NCBI RefSeq assembly: GCF_000390185.1
Contig: NZ_AQHR01000010.1
Coordinates: 1 to 58,599, forward strand
Direction of reading: 5' to 3'
Length of the DNA: 58,599 nucleotides
Origin: Lunatimonas lonarensis
GTDB lineage: Bacteria; Bacteroidota; Bacteroidia; Cytophagales; Cyclobacteriaceae
The first letter of the stretch is position 1. Each line of letters opens with the position of its first letter. The notes under the pieces were generated by a model. It did not search any database, was not told the origin of the DNA, and saw only the letters and a program-made list of their open reading frames with translations. Shown here one piece after another: positions 7,631 through 15,726 of this stretch. Made by a program: the position numbers and the translations under genes.

Positions 7631-8485
7631 TTACCTCCAACAAGTTAATAATAGGGATCCTGCAACGCCACCAATTGCACCTTCAATAAACCCTGTTGCG
7701 CCGCCAAAAACAGCCCCTCCAACGCATCCTGTAGCTGTACCAAGCCCCGGAAACAAAACAGTACCGCCTACGCAACCAGCCATGCCACCTCTAACGGCAC
7801 CAATTCCTCCGGTAAAAACAGCACCTGCCCATACTGCCCTCATATCCACTCTACACCGTAAGTTAGGGTTATAATCTGATTCATTTGCTAGCCCAGCTAA
7901 TTTTTCTCCAATCCTCTCCATGCCGCCCCTTTCCAGAAAATCAGCAAAAGCATAAAATCCGGCACCAACAGAAAGAAGTTCGAGTTTTTCTTCTTCGGAC
8001 AAATTATGGTTTTTCAACTTGCTTTGAAAATTTCTGGCAAGTGATTTTACCTTACCGTAGTCCTCAGTAATAAATAACTCATCAAGAAATTCCCTCAGAA
8101 TTGTGAGTTGTTCACTACTGTATGCCATTTCCAAAATTTCCAGAAAATCAGCAGAATTGTGATCAAAATTGGTATAGTTTCTGGCTTCCTGTTTGTCTGA
8201 TAAAAACGCTTCAACGTTAAAATCGCTGAGGGAAAAGTAATTTTTCTCCAAATGCTGAAATGTTTGATACTGTAAGAATTCATAGTCTAAGATTAGTCCT
8301 TTACCTCCTCCCCCTCGTAGGCTTTGATCCAAAGATTGAACGGCAACTTCCAATCCATCAAGATACATTTGTTCGAATCTTTCAGAAGCATTGGCCAAAT
8401 TTAACTCCGGGTGATTAAAATCAACATCTTCCTGGCAAGAAACAAAAAGGGCAATCGCAAAGACAATTGAAATGTAGGTTTTCAT
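7631..8485 (-). CDS. Lipoprotein with bacteriocin-like glycine-zipper C-terminus
   Basis: A 284-residue lipoprotein. A lipobox ends at Cys17 (ALFVSC) and is followed by acidic QEDVD, resembling the Bacteroidota export signal for surface lipoproteins. Residues 20-205 are helical and charged with a GGGGKG turn near 58. The last ~70 residues change character completely: repeated GG and GxxxG steps (GGIGAVRGGMAGCVGG, GCVGGAVFGGATGF, GAIGGVAGSLL) ending TCWR. That resembles class II two-peptide bacteriocins and other pore-forming glycine zippers. Directly downstream is a two-span membrane protein. The segment lies in an insert flanked by duplicated host DNA. A surface-anchored contact toxin is a plausible reading; an ordinary membrane-tethered lipoprotein is the alternative. 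Confidence 0.65.
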   Translation of the reverse strand: MKTYISIVFAIALFVSCQEDVDFNHPELNLANASERFEQMYLDGLEVAVQSLDQSLRGGGGKGLILDYEFLQYQTFQHLEKNYFSLSDFNVEAFLSDKQEARNYTNFDHNSADFLEILEMAYSSEQLTILREFLDELFITEDYGKVKSLARNFQSKLKNHNLSEEEKLELLSVGAGFYAFADFLERGGMERIGEKLAGLANESDYNPNLRCRVDMRAVWAGAVFTGGIGAVRGGMAGCVGGTVLFPGLGTATGCVGGAVFGGATGFIEGAIGGVAGSLLLTCWR

Positions 8486-8739
8486 AGTTTAAATAGTTAA
8501 TAGTTGTGCCTACTCTACTAACATCTTTTCGGCATCCGATGACTACAGAATTATGGTAGTTAAAACTATAATAGAAATTTGTGGTAAATTTATTACCTAA
8601 TTAATTAAAAACTGTAAAATAATCCTAAATTTGATCATTTTCAGTACCCTTGACTATAAAACAATATTAAAAGTGACTTAAATTTAGCAGTGTAAACATA
8701 AAATTCAAAAAAATAAAACAAATTTTTTGAATTGGGTAT
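8486..8739. other. AT-rich upstream region of the lipoprotein operon
   Basis: Very AT-rich sequence without open frames. It must hold the promoter of the lipoprotein unit. I see no certain promoter or hairpin and name none. Confidence 0.4.
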
Positions 8740-9158
8740 TCAATAAATAAACACCTTGTATGGGTATGGCGGCTGTGCCAGCATCCTCACAACCAGATTC
8801 TCGAATATCCCCTCCTCCATCTTGAGCCGGTTAAACCGGTAGGTATGTTAATTGATATACGGTTGCAGAGCTACCACTGAATGGTCGCTTCCCCAAACCC
8901 AGGCCTGGAACATCCTAATCAGCCGGTGCATAGCACTAAAATTCTCCCCCTTTTTGCCCAATTTTTCACACACCGGGTTGGGAAAATCCTTCTCCATTCC
9001 TTTGCAACCGGCCCAGCAGCCCGTCTTCACCAGCGCATCATTGCTATATGTATTCCCATAAAACTGCCGGGACTGGCCTTGGACGCCGATTCGATCACCC
9101 TGCTATACCAACATGATACGCCTCCCCGCAACTTTTCGATCCCGACTACCACAATCCT
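8740..9158 (-). pseudogene. Remnant of an IS1595-family (ISXO2-like) transposase
   Basis: On the minus strand the reading VVVGIEKLRGG..., VIESASKASPGSFM, then in another frame LVKTGCWAGCKGMEKDFPN, MHRLIRMFQAWVWG, LQPYIN and TYRFNRLKM reproduces the C-terminal half of ISXO2-type transposases, including the 'TDxWxGY' region and the final 'YxNEYxxRFNR' block. It is broken by at least one frameshift near 9030 and an in-frame TAA at 8848-8850 (GAA expected). The N-terminal half and the left IS end are missing. The first part is fused in frame to the sigma-factor fragment upstream. Confidence 0.8.
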
Positions 9159-9512
9159 CTTTTCTGGATCACTTTGATCTACGACAAGGTAGTCCTTGAT
9201 GTCATCAACCAACACATTTCCCGTATCCTTTTTGTTTTGGCTTTTTATGTACCTCAACGACTCGTTTTTCACCATCTTAAAAAGGTATCCTTCAAAATTC
9301 TGTATAGTCAATAGGGAATCTTTTTTGCCAAGCAACTTTAGAAAAACCTCTGCAACCACGTCTTCAGCCTGATCCATCCTAGGCACAAAAAGTAAAGAAA
9401 GCCTTATCAATCTGGTATGATAATGGTCAAAAAATACCGAGAAAGAACGTTCGTCGTTCCTTTCCACAATCTTTCTCAATAAGAACCTCAGTTTCAATGT
9501 GTCCATTACCAC
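9027..9512 (-). pseudogene. ECF sigma factor fragment fused to transposase sequence
   Basis: The open frame encodes 161 residues. Residues 1-118 are an ECF sigma factor: region 2 (DERSFSVFFDHYHTRLIR, then MDQAEDVVAEVFLKL) and the following linker. From about residue 119 (base 9158) the sequence continues as transposase (IVVVGIEKLRGG), so region 4, which reads the -35 element, is absent. The protein cannot act as a normal sigma factor. It could still bind an anti-sigma factor or core polymerase if made. The likely cause is a deletion joining an inserted IS1595 copy to the gene. Confidence 0.8.
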
Positions 9513-9688
9513 CTCAAGTTAAGGAAAAAATCAAAAACCAATATTGTCTATTCTAACAATTTGATGAATATTTCCAAAAATCAAAGCGAATCCGATTCGA
9601 AGGTTTTAGGTTTCAACCCCATTAAGGAATTATTTACTTGCGAATAGGCAACTCCAAATTAAATCTGTACCCAAAAACTCCACTCCGA

Positions 9689-9960
9689 CTACTCCTGGTG
9701 ATGGCTGGGGTCGGCTCCCAGCAGCCCGTTTAGGTAGTCAGCAAACAGCTCATCGGTGCCTTCTCGCTGCTGTATCAATGTCCGGTCTTTCACCTGATCG
9801 TCCGCAAGCCAGCGCACGCCTCTTTCCAAGTCTACCTCCATTTGTCCATTGCCGGAATCTTTCAGAAACTCGCCCAGCCCCTCCACCGCAAAATATACCG
9901 CGATCAGGTCCCAACTGGGCCGCTGGTCCGCCAAGGTATGCTTAGACATATTCCAGAGCC
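9689..9960. repeat. 272-bp direct repeat copy 2
   Basis: The inner copy of the duplicated nucleoside hydrolase 3' end, matching 6809-7080 at a fixed offset of 2880 with seven mismatches. With copy 1 it brackets 7081-9688. Confidence 0.9.
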
Positions 9961-10741
9961 AATCCCGGTAGACCGTACGTACGATACTTCCCGAAGGTGC
10001 CTGCACAAGGGATTTTCCCGTCATCACCTGGGAACCCCCGTCGGAAAAGTAGGCTGGTCTCGGAAAATTCGCAATCAGATAGGCCGAATATTCCGCCGAA
10101 CCATTCCGAAAGAGGTTCCAGTCCTGAAAAAACTCCTGGCTTGGATTGGCTACATTCACCCCACCCATGGCAATCCAGCGGTCTATCTTCTGGCTGACCA
10201 GCTCGTAGCCGCTCAAAGATGATACCTCATCGGGTGCTGAAACCATCAAATCATACAGGCCTTTGGTATGTCCGATGGTCACATAGGTGATGCTGTGATC
10301 CTCACTGCCAGCAAGGAGCCGCCTGTTTAAGCGGGTTTGTTCTTCAGCGTCCGTGTTGTAGATGATCCTGTTATTGAAGGCTGCCGTATCGCGGGCCAAT
10401 TTTTCCGCCGTCATCTTATCCACCGGATCGCCGACGTCCGTGCCATAATAGGCGCCAATGGGTATATCCGGGCGACCGTAGTACCTATTGATTGCATCCA
10501 CTATGCCTGCGCCAAAGGGAACCTTGCCGGAACTGTAAATACATCCAATAATCTCGGCCCTTCCAAGATCCGCGTACCGGTGAAGAACGGCAAAAGCACC
10601 CGCATCGTCGCAATCGGAGCCCATATCGGTATCCAGAATGATCTTGATCGGCTTATTAAGAAATGGCTCCTTTTGTTCGGCTTGCGGCGGGGCACAGGCC
10701 AACAGCAGTAGCAAAATCAAAGAGGTGGCTATTTTTTGCAT
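9689..10741 (-). CDS. Secreted nucleoside hydrolase-like lipoprotein
   Basis: A 350-residue IUNH-type nucleoside hydrolase that splits ribonucleosides into base and ribose. The Ca-binding DTDMGSDCDD motif is at 37-46 and a THxIGHTKGL-like segment is near 155. The signal ends at a lipobox (LLLLAC) at Cys16, so it acts at the cell envelope. It is the last gene of a unit with the ribokinase (17 bp upstream) and a GRP-type sugar transporter: nucleosides are split outside, ribose enters and is phosphorylated. Its final 272 bp occur a second time at 6809-7080, the outer flank of an insert. The family is broader than classic IUNH, so base preference is unknown. Confidence 0.85.
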   Translation of the reverse strand: MQKIATSLILLLLLACAPPQAEQKEPFLNKPIKIILDTDMGSDCDDAGAFAVLHRYADLGRAEIIGCIYSSGKVPFGAGIVDAINRYYGRPDIPIGAYYGTDVGDPVDKMTAEKLARDTAAFNNRIIYNTDAEEQTRLNRRLLAGSEDHSITYVTIGHTKGLYDLMVSAPDEVSSLSGYELVSQKIDRWIAMGGVNVANPSQEFFQDWNLFRNGSAEYSAYLIANFPRPAYFSDGGSQVMTGKSLVQAPSGSIVRTVYRDWLWNMSKHTLADQRPSWDLIAVYFAVEGLGEFLKDSGNGQMEVDLERGVRWLADDQVKDRTLIQQREGTDELFADYLNGLLGADPSHHQE

Positions 10742-10757
10742 AGACGTATTTTAAAAG

Positions 10758-11678
10758 CTAAAATAGGGAATTGACAACCTCGTGAAGGAAGGGAGCCGAA
10801 GGTTGCGCGCCCCGGCGGGTTACCGAGATCGCCGCCGCCCGCTGGGCAAAGTCGATGGCTTCCCGTATGGCCTGGCCTGCCGCCAACGCCGCCGCAAGCG
10901 ATCCATTGAACACATCTCCTGCCGCAGTAGTGTCAACTGCCTGCACCGTATACCCCGGGATCATTTCCCGGTGTTGGCTATCGCGCAGGTAAACCCCTTT
11001 GCTGCCCAAGGTAATGATGACGGTTTTTACCCCCTTGCCCAGCAGCTCATCGGCGATGGCTCCAAGGTCTCCCTCTTTTGCTTCCTTTCGGCCGGTAAGG
11101 AGTGCCGCTTCGGTTTCATTGGGGGTCAAAATACTGACCTTTTCCAGCAGTCCATCCCGCAGTTCGGTGGCTGGTGCCGGATTTAGAATAAAGGGTATCC
11201 CGTTGGATTCCGCCAGCTGCGCCACCCGTTCGATGGTTTCCAGGGGCGTTTCCAGCTGTGCCAATACGATTTTGGCACCCTTAAAGGCCTCTGCCATTCC
11301 CTCCATATCCGAGGCCAACAGGTGATTGTTGGCCCCCGACGCCACGGAAATACTGTTTTCCCCATCGTCTGACACATTGATCAGCGCCACTCCGGTATGC
11401 GTTCCCGGCTGTACTTTGATGAAATCGGTGTCGATTCCGTCTTTGCGGTAGTTTTCGATGGCCTGTCTTCCAAACGCATCGTCCCCCACACAGGTGACAA
11501 AGGTGACCTCCGCCCCGGTACGTGCCGCTGCCACCGCCTGATTTGCCCCCTTGCCACCGGCGACGATGAAAAAATGGCTGCCGAGAATGGTTTCCCCGGG
11601 TGCCGGGATCCGGGGAACCTGCAAAACCATGTCGGTGTTTGAGCTGCCTACTACCAGTATTTGATTGCTCGATTTCAT
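10758..11678 (-). CDS. rbsK: Ribokinase
   Basis: A 306-residue PfkB-family kinase converting ribose to ribose 5-phosphate with ATP in the cytoplasm. The first PfkB signature GGKGANQAVAAAR lies near 42-54. The second, DTTAAGDVFNG, lies near 251-261 and contains the catalytic Asp. NPAP and LTPNETEA segments agree with ribokinase rather than other sugar kinases. Length is normal for RbsK. It lies between the putative ribose transporter upstream and the nucleoside hydrolase downstream, all in one direction, so it probably handles ribose freed from nucleosides. It is intact, and the ATG at 11678 gives the usual N-terminus (ILVVGSSNTDMV). Confidence 0.93.
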   Translation of the reverse strand: MKSSNQILVVGSSNTDMVLQVPRIPAPGETILGSHFFIVAGGKGANQAVAAARTGAEVTFVTCVGDDAFGRQAIENYRKDGIDTDFIKVQPGTHTGVALINVSDDGENSISVASGANNHLLASDMEGMAEAFKGAKIVLAQLETPLETIERVAQLAESNGIPFILNPAPATELRDGLLEKVSILTPNETEAALLTGRKEAKEGDLGAIADELLGKGVKTVIITLGSKGVYLRDSQHREMIPGYTVQAVDTTAAGDVFNGSLAAALAAGQAIREAIDFAQRAAAISVTRRGAQPSAPFLHEVVNSLF

Positions 11679-11744
11679 GTGTCTATAATTGATTTTTCAA
11701 TGGTCAGAACTTGTCCCGGTTTATCGGGATGGAATCTCGCATGG

Positions 11745-11766
11745 CAGCCCCGGATAGCTATCGGGG
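11745..11766. repeat. Dispersed palindrome around GATAGCTATCGGGGC
   Basis: A short near-perfect palindrome between the transporter and ribokinase genes. A close relative (CCCGATAGCTATCGGG) sits at 46413-46428. It may be a REP-like element; I see no other role. Confidence 0.4.
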
Positions 11767-11842
11767 CATCCGAGTGTGTGACGGCTGCGTCATGCTCGAT
11801 TTCATGTGTTGGTTCGTTGGGTTAATGGTTTTGGGATGCTGC

Positions 11843-12844
11843 CTAGTAAATTCTGGAAACGATGATCAAGGCCAGCCCCAGCACAAAACAGAGAAACATG
11901 GCCGTAAGCAGTCCATTGACGCCCTTGGCATCTTTGAATTCCTTCCAAATAAACACGCCCCACAGGGCAGCCACGAGCGTGGCTCCTTGTCCCAGCCCGT
12001 AGGAAATGGCAAACCCGGCCTGTTCTGCGGCAATGATGTTAAAGGTCATGCCGATGCTCCAGATCACACCGCCCAACATGCCGATCAGATGCAGGCGGAC
12101 GTTGCCCTTGGTAACGTAATCGGTATAGGTTACTTTTTCGCCGGCCAGTGGTTTGTACATGAAGAGGGTATTCCAGAGGAAATTGGAGACCAGCAGTCCC
12201 AGCGCAAAAATCACAGAAGCAGTATAGGGGGTGAGTTTACCCGCCTCTGGACTCACAAAATCCGTGGCCATAGACGCTGCAACAAACCGATAGAAAAACG
12301 CCATAAGAAACCCAGCCAGCAGCGAGATGGCAACGCCTTTCAACGTGGTGACCTTTGTCGTGGCGGGAATCTTTCGGTAGGCCAGGGCATTGATAACAAT
12401 GGCGGTGGTCACCAAGGCCACCCCGGAAAACAATACTACCGGGTTTCCGAGGGGTGTGGCGATGTAGTTGACCAATACGCCCAATACCAGGGCAAGTCCT
12501 ATCCCGATGGGAAATGCCACTGCCATACCTGCGATGGAAATGGCCGCTACGAGCAGGATATTGGCAATGTTGAAGACCACACCTCCCAAAAAGGCCGATC
12601 CCAACGCTCCGATTTCTGCTTGTATAAGGTCTGGCAAAAAACTGCGGCCCTCCGTACCTATGCTTCCGGCCGTAAATGCGAGGACCAAGGAGAGCAGTAA
12701 TACGCCCAACGCGTAGTCCCAGTAATAGAGCTGAAATGGCCATTTATGGGTGGTCATCTTCTGGGTGTTGGCCCAGGAACCCCAGCAGAGCATGGTGATA
12801 ATCACCATAATGACGGCCGTGGTGTAGGTGTGGATTACAATCAT
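11843..12844 (-). CDS. GRP/RhaT-type sugar transporter
   Basis: A 333-residue integral membrane protein with about ten hydrophobic spans and little else, of the drug/metabolite-transporter branch that includes glucose/ribose porters (GRP) and RhaT. The N-terminal MLCWGSWANTQK stretch and the duplicated five-helix halves are characteristic. In Bacteroidota this family stands next to ribokinase and nucleoside hydrolase genes, and here it heads the same run, so ribose or a nucleoside is the likely substrate. It would work in the inner membrane by proton or sodium symport. The 164 bp to the ribokinase gene contain a palindrome but no terminator I trust. Confidence 0.8.
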   Translation of the reverse strand: MIVIHTYTTAVIMVIITMLCWGSWANTQKMTTHKWPFQLYYWDYALGVLLLSLVLAFTAGSIGTEGRSFLPDLIQAEIGALGSAFLGGVVFNIANILLVAAISIAGMAVAFPIGIGLALVLGVLVNYIATPLGNPVVLFSGVALVTTAIVINALAYRKIPATTKVTTLKGVAISLLAGFLMAFFYRFVAASMATDFVSPEAGKLTPYTASVIFALGLLVSNFLWNTLFMYKPLAGEKVTYTDYVTKGNVRLHLIGMLGGVIWSIGMTFNIIAAEQAGFAISYGLGQGATLVAALWGVFIWKEFKDAKGVNGLLTAMFLCFVLGLALIIVSRIY

Positions 12845-12983
12845 GGTTATTTCTTGGGTTTGGTGAAGTGGGCGACTATAACGTTTGAATGGACATTTTC
12901 CTAATTGGTAACTGGCTCATCCAGCGGGTATTTGGTAGGCTGGATAGTCAATGGATTCTTACTTTGGGGTGAAACCTTTGCTA

Positions 12984-14009
12984 TCAAAGCTTTATTCCGG
13001 AGGCCTCAATGGCGCTCAGGTATCTGTCCCTATTTTTCAAAAACTCAAATACCACATCATGGTACGCACTGAAGCCTGGCAAAGGAATACCATTCGGTGG
13101 AACGGGATCAGTACCGTATCCGGTCTGAAACATATCGTGGTGGTAGACCGGATAGCCGCCCACTTTCCACACATTGTAGATTCTCAGCACATGATCAGTG
13201 GGCGATGTGGGATTTTTCGGGCCTCCAAATTTTGGCGTACCTCTACGGGCCGGTTCATCGTCCACTACGGGCTTTTGGAATTTGGTGAGCAGATAGCGAA
13301 TTTCCATGGGGGCTATTTCCCAGTTTCTATCGTCCTCCCTAGAAGTATGGGGAGAAAGGTAATCCATTACCCTATTTTCCTCCAAGGTACCCAAAAATCC
13401 GCTATAACCGGGCGAATTGGTAACTATCCGCGCAGGATCAATCTGTTTGATCAGCTTGGCATAGGGCACCGCCCGATAGTCAAATTCATTCCAAATCTGA
13501 AATATCACATTGCGATAGGGAGACAGCTCCTTGGTCAACTCGCCCACTGCACGCTCAGACGATTGGTCATCCAGCCGGATGTTTTCATTCCAACTTTCCC
13601 TAGAGAATAAAACCAGGAGTATCACGGTTCCCGTTTCATCTGCATCCTGGACGATTTCTTTCAATCGGAGCAAATGATTTCTTTTCAGGGAACCGTCGGG
13701 CATATACATCGTCTGCCCGCTGCCTCCGTCAATGAATCCCCGGGCATTGTCCCATTGGCACCATACCCGGAGCACGTTTACCCCATACGCATTGAATTTG
13801 GCCAAGTATTCTCTTCGACCTGCTGATGTTTGGTTAAACTCCTCGTTGTAAATCGCGTTGAAGAAGCTGATCCCTGTAAAAGGAAATGGTTTCCCATTCA
13901 TCAAAAAACGGGTATCCTGTATTTCAAGCAGGCTCTTGCCCTGTGAATAAGAGGCCTCAAATGAGGCCATCAGGAGGCTACACAAGCATAGAATTCGTAG
14001 GGTTTGCAT
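12984..14009 (-). CDS. Secreted GH5-like (cellulase superfamily) protein
   Basis: A 341-residue secreted protein with signal peptide ending SYSQG. It shows a glycosyl-hydrolase clan A TIM-barrel pattern: F-PFTGISFFNA near the first strand, GVNVLRVWCQWD at 76-87, IFQIWNEFDYR with the probable acid/base Glu175, and KPVVDDEPARRG with a probable nucleophile Glu252. Both catalytic glutamates are in the expected places, so it may be an active beta-glycosidase. Substrate is unknown. The gene is flanked by the nucleoside cluster and the DUF1501/PSD1 pair and is transcribed in the same direction as both. Confidence 0.75.
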   Translation of the reverse strand: MQTLRILCLCSLLMASFEASYSQGKSLLEIQDTRFLMNGKPFPFTGISFFNAIYNEEFNQTSAGRREYLAKFNAYGVNVLRVWCQWDNARGFIDGGSGQTMYMPDGSLKRNHLLRLKEIVQDADETGTVILLVLFSRESWNENIRLDDQSSERAVGELTKELSPYRNVIFQIWNEFDYRAVPYAKLIKQIDPARIVTNSPGYSGFLGTLEENRVMDYLSPHTSREDDRNWEIAPMEIRYLLTKFQKPVVDDEPARRGTPKFGGPKNPTSPTDHVLRIYNVWKVGGYPVYHHDMFQTGYGTDPVPPNGIPLPGFSAYHDVVFEFLKNRDRYLSAIEASGIKL

Positions 14010-14142
14010 CGTCTAATCATGGGTTACTGGGTTTATAAATTTGGCATAAATTAGATAAAACCGAAAACGGTAGTTGCCATTTCGACTGCCGCGAAAACAA
14101 TCCGGTAATGTGCCGACTTCCCAGGTGCCTACACACAGTTTC

Positions 14143-15594
14143 TCAGCTTATAATATCCCGGACCACGTGGCCGCTGACATCGGTGAGGCGAAACCGCCTT
14201 CCCTGATGTTTGAATACGAGCTTTTCGTGATCTACCCCCAGCAGATGGAGCAGGGTCGCCTGGAAGTCGTGTACATGCACGGGGTTTTTGACGATGTTGT
14301 ATCCAAACTCGCAGGTTTCCCCGTAGGTGATGCCTTTCTTCACACCTCCTCCCGCCATCCACATGGTAAAGCAGCGTGGATGGTGGTCTCGGCCATAGTT
14401 GTCCTTGGTCAATCTGCCCTGGGAATAGTTCGTGCGGCCGAATTCACCGCCCCAGACCACCAGGGTGTCCTCCAGCAAGCCCCGCTGCTTGAGGTCCATC
14501 ACCAGCGCCGCACTGGCCTGGTCTACGCTCTTGCTCATGATCCGGATGTCCCTGGGCAGGTTCCCATGCTGGTCCCATCCCTGATGGTACAATTGAATAA
14601 ACCGAACGTCCTTTTCTGCCAGCCTTCTCGCCAATAGGCAGTTGGCGGCAAAGGTGCCTGGTATCCTGGACTCCGGCCCATACATGTCGTAGATATAATC
14701 GGGTTCATTGGACAGGTCCATGGTCTCAGGTACCGAGGCCTGCATGCGATAGGCCATTTCATATTGGGCAATGCGGGAGTTGATCTCCGTATCCAATACC
14801 TGCTCATACCTGATTTCGTGCAGTTCCTTAAGCGCATCGAGCATCCTTCGGCGGCTGGCCTTTGTGAGGTTGTCCGGATCGTTCAGGTACAAAACCGGAT
14901 CCTTGCCGGCGCGAAACTGAACCCCTTGGTGCAGGGAGGGCAAAAAACCCGCTCCCCAGAGCTTGGCGTAGAGGGGTTGGTCGCCCTCCCGGCCCTTAGA
15001 CAGCAGCACGGTAAAATCCGGCAGGTTTTTGTTGTCACTGCCCAGCCCATAACTGATCCAGGAGCCCATGGAGGGCCTGCCCCCCAGCTGGGAGCCGGAC
15101 TGAAAAAAGGTGATGGCCGGGTCGTGGTTGATCGCCTCGGTGTGCATGGACTTGATGAAGCACAGTTCGTCCACAATCTTCGCCGTATGGGGCATAAGTT
15201 CACTTACCCAGGCACCACTCTGGCCATGCTGGGCAAAGTTAAATACCGATCCGGCCAGCGGAAAGGAATTTTGGCTGGAAGTCATACCGGTAAGGCGCTG
15301 TCCGCCACGGATCGACTCTGGCAGCTCCTGCCCAAAGCGTTCGTTCAGCAGGGGCTTGTAGTCGAACAGCTCCATTTGGGAAGGCCCTCCACTTTGAAAC
15401 AAGTAGATGACGCGCTTCGCTTTGGGCACCCAATGCATGCCTCCCGTGTTTGGTCCATCGCTTTCGGCAGATGGAAGCATACCCATCAGCCGACTTGGAT
15501 TCAGTAAGGAAGCCAATGCCAGGCTCCCCAATCCCAAACTGGTTTTGGTCAGAAACCGGCGACGGTCCATGTGAAGGTTATGTAAATTGCTCAT
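14143..15594 (-). CDS. DUF1501 (sulfatase-like fold) Tat-exported protein
   Basis: A 483-residue DUF1501 protein. Near the N-terminus RRRFLTKTSLGLG is a twin-arginine signal; an alternative ATG eight codons in (15570) gives an even more typical signal. Segments such as LFQSGGPSQMELFDYKP and the GGEFGRT plus DNYGRDHHPRCFTMWMAG region are the hallmarks of the family, which has an alkaline-phosphatase/sulfatase-like fold but no established reaction. It follows the PSD1 gene (15727-18984) by 132 bp. This DUF1501/PSD1 pairing is very common in Planctomycetes and some Bacteroidota, usually beside sulfatases. It probably acts with its partner in the periplasm. Confidence 0.88.
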   Translation of the reverse strand: MSNLHNLHMDRRRFLTKTSLGLGSLALASLLNPSRLMGMLPSAESDGPNTGGMHWVPKAKRVIYLFQSGGPSQMELFDYKPLLNERFGQELPESIRGGQRLTGMTSSQNSFPLAGSVFNFAQHGQSGAWVSELMPHTAKIVDELCFIKSMHTEAINHDPAITFFQSGSQLGGRPSMGSWISYGLGSDNKNLPDFTVLLSKGREGDQPLYAKLWGAGFLPSLHQGVQFRAGKDPVLYLNDPDNLTKASRRRMLDALKELHEIRYEQVLDTEINSRIAQYEMAYRMQASVPETMDLSNEPDYIYDMYGPESRIPGTFAANCLLARRLAEKDVRFIQLYHQGWDQHGNLPRDIRIMSKSVDQASAALVMDLKQRGLLEDTLVVWGGEFGRTNYSQGRLTKDNYGRDHHPRCFTMWMAGGGVKKGITYGETCEFGYNIVKNPVHVHDFQATLLHLLGVDHEKLVFKHQGRRFRLTDVSGHVVRDIIS

Positions 15595-15726
15595 TTGATC
15601 AAGCAGGTTGTTTTTTTGTCAATAATCTGTGTTACGAAGACCTCGCAGCCAGTCCCAATCCGGTGGGATATTGTCCGGCCTATCCTACTATTCCATGCGG
15701 AGCTTTGCCCGCTCACCGCGCTGGCC

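Noticed and set aside
11711..12700. A 329-codon plus-strand ORF opposite the transporter gene
   Set aside because: It is the shadow of the GC-rich transporter gene; the composition (many His, Gln, Gly, Arg) has no family or signal, while the minus strand is a clear ten-span transporter.
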